The notes under the pieces were generated by a model. The model saw nothing but the letters and a program-made list of their open reading frames with translations, was not told the DNA's origin and searched no databases. A program made the position numbers and the translations under genes. From the NCBI RefSeq assembly GCF_000003815.2, contig NC_049984.1, positions 7,286,998 to 7,350,997 on the forward strand: DNA of 64,000 nucleotides. The letters run 5' to 3'. This DNA is from Branchiostoma floridae (lineage: Eukaryota; Chordata; Leptocardii; Amphioxiformes; Branchiostomatidae). Below, piece by piece: positions 62,309-64,000 of the stretch (positions are counted from its first letter, which is position 1; the number at the start of each line of letters is the position of its first letter).

Positions 62309-62509
62309 TACTCTCCAAGCAGAGGTTAGGCTCCGTCTGTTTTGTTATGTTTTTTTACATTTTTTAGTCGTTTTTATCTGGCTCTCTATTTTGTATTTTA
62401 TCTTGCTATGTCAAAACCTGCTGGCGTACTTCAAGAAAAATGACAAAATAGAAAGCCCGATAAAAACGACTAAAAAAACAGCCGGAGCCTAACCTCTGCT
62501 TCGAGAGTA
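62309..62509. mobile_element. 201-bp MITE with terminal inverted repeats of about 75 bp
   Basis: The left end TACTCTCCAAGCAGAGG and the next 60 bp are matched inverted at the right end with few changes, including TTTTTAGTCGTTTTTATC. The flanks GGGATGCCG and GGAATACCG agree at 7 of 9 positions, consistent with an aged 9-bp duplication. Confidence 0.8.
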
Positions 62510-62997
62510 GGAATACCGATCAACATAACGTCCCAATCAATGTTTCTTCGCAAGATTGTGAGTGTCAAAACCCTTGCAAACATTCAGCGATGTTTTTCCC
62601 ATAACTGTTAACAGACCCCATTATTGTGTAGACAAAGGTTTGTATACAGTCTTCCATGTCACAATAGACAGATAGAGGCAACCCAGAGCCCTGGGGGCAA
62701 CTGTGTGGACAGTTCCTGACCCTCGGACATGTCACATGAGGGTGGGATTATGAATGAATGAATGAAGACCTTTATGGTACAGTTTTGCCCGCCCCGAGCT
62801 ATTAAAGTACAGGTCACAACAAGTCAAAACATATATACACATAAAAGCATCACAAATCTTGTCTATCACAGACGTTAGGCTTCTTCTCGCTTCTTGGTAA
62901 TGGTGAAAATGTAGGACCGTATGGGTAATCTATGGTCGGTTTGTCAAAAGACTTGTCATGTAGCTGTACATATGAACAAACAGTAGTTTTAGCTCTT

Positions 62998-63528
62998 TGG
63001 CAGACTTCTAGCAGCACAGTTTTTATGTCTCTGCGAGAGCGCTGCCTCGCGATTGCCAACGTGGGCTGAGACAGGGAGAGGGATTTCGCGGACCTCCACG
63101 ACATAGTAGCTGTCTGAAAGCTGGTGAGTGCGGAAATCCTATTCTCCAAGCAGAGGTTGGGTCGCCGAGATAATGGTCGGGACTTAAAGGACCATCGAAA
63201 ATCGTCAACTTTGGATCAATGGATTGACTTGAAACTCAGGATTAATGCATGGGAGCACAACATGGACATATTCCAAGCAAAAAAAATGAGATTCATGCAG
63301 CGTGGACTTGTCCAGAGTGGGCGTTTGTGGGCATTCGCTAAAAAGACTGTCCCGTCTGGATTTTTACCAGCTCACTCCCCTCCCGACCAATACTATCCCC
63401 GCGACCCAACCTCTGCTTGGTGAATACGGAAATCCCAACATTGGACGAACCTTAGCACATGTTAAAAGATCGCGAATCATCGCTAGCGCTCCCAAAAAAA
63501 TTAAAGCCAGTTCTGCTAGAAGTCTGCG
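62998..63528. repeat. inverted-repeat pair enclosing a younger MITE
   Basis: GCAGACTTCTAGCAGCAC at about 62999 is complementary to sequence around CTGCTAGAAGTCTGC at about 63512. The 63140-63426 MITE lies between them, suggesting nested insertion. A related string, ACTGCTAGAAGTCTACAAAG, occurs near 950. Confidence 0.4.
63140..63426. mobile_element. 287-bp MITE with perfect 9-bp target duplication
   Basis: The left end TATTCTCCAAGCAGAGG, then TTGGGTCGC, is matched inverted at the right end (25 of 26). The flanks are CGGAAATCC at 63131-63139 and 63427-63435. It shares the CCAAGCAGAGGTT end with the 62309 element. No transposase is encoded. Confidence 0.85.
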
Positions 63529-64000
63529 AAGTAGTCTGTATACACATCAATTAAACTGACATAAAACTTGAGACAAAACAGGTATTGATATGCAGGTCTG
63601 GACAATGTCCTGGGTCCTGATATGACATGCCCTATCACATGACAAACCCGTGGGCGACCATTAGCCCCATTGCTTGGACCAAGGAGTAAATTTTGATCAA
63701 GAGTTGAATAATCGGTGTCAAAAAATGTAACGTTAGAGTGTAGCGAAACATGACACTTTTTCGAATTTGTGAAAAGTGACAAGCTTACTACATACACACT
63801 TCCCTGATTCCTTAACGTGCCTGAACCTCCACCGTTCACCTGCCGGCTTTTAGATGTCTAAACTCTCACCATGCCCGTGCGGGTTCAAACCTCTGACCTT
63901 TGAGAGTCTGAGCAGATTCTGCGGCAATCGCCCGACTGAGCCTCGCTTATAATAATAACTTAATTGCACAACAATTGTAATTGTACAAGGTACAAAGTAT
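63436..64000. other. intergenic DNA, nothing assigned
   Basis: No exon or RNA gene is supported here beyond the right arm of the inverted repeat near 63520. Confidence 0.5.

Overview
The window looks like nuclear DNA from an invertebrate deuterostome, most likely an amphioxus (Branchiostoma) draft assembly. This is an inference. It rests on small GT-AG exons in moderate introns, conserved animal single-copy genes (AHCY, TSNAXIP1, HIKESHI, PEDS1, HAUS4, UBA2), many short inverted-repeat elements, a CR1-like LINE, and three runs of N (12574-12673, 26617-26847, 30220-30345). No name could be confirmed by a search.

Layout, left to right. 1-240 is the 3' tail of a LINE. 727-5538 (+) holds the last eight exons of a gene I do not recognise; four consecutive phase 1-1 exons each carry a KTYxxxL-type motif. 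7376-10392 (+) is a five-exon gene for a 594-residue TPR protein whose N-terminal region contains a RHIM-like amyloid-motif candidate. 12313-16599 (+) is AHCY, complete except for one in-frame TAG at 12926-12928. 17653-26250 (-) is TSNAXIP1 in 16 exons. 26939-28628 (-) is HIKESHI in 3 exons. 28994-33632 (+) is PEDS1 (TMEM189/Kua), with one exon partly in an N gap. 36614-47028 (-) is HAUS4 in 9 exons. 47474-60039 (+) is UBA2 in 18 exons. 60040-64000 is UBA2 3' UTR and intergenic DNA with several inverted-repeat elements.

Two head-to-head pairs (HIKESHI/PEDS1 and HAUS4/UBA2) have start codons only about 365 and 445 bp apart, so shared bidirectional promoters are likely. HAUS4 intron 1 contains a 5.3 kb composite mobile unit. 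Two elements lie end to end with identical 109-bp left ends and 58-bp right ends, and the first is filled with two minisatellites. UBA2 intron 1 contains an apparently intact two-ORF LINE in the opposite orientation. At least four families of short non-autonomous DNA transposons can be defined by termini and target-site duplications.

The genes are mostly unrelated housekeeping or ciliary/centrosomal functions: methyl-cycle hydrolase, Hsp70 nuclear import, plasmalogen synthesis, augmin complex and SUMO activation. They do not form a pathway. The most novel items are the RHIM-like TPR protein, the composite element with its paired-hairpin minisatellite, and the unrecognised motif-repeat gene.
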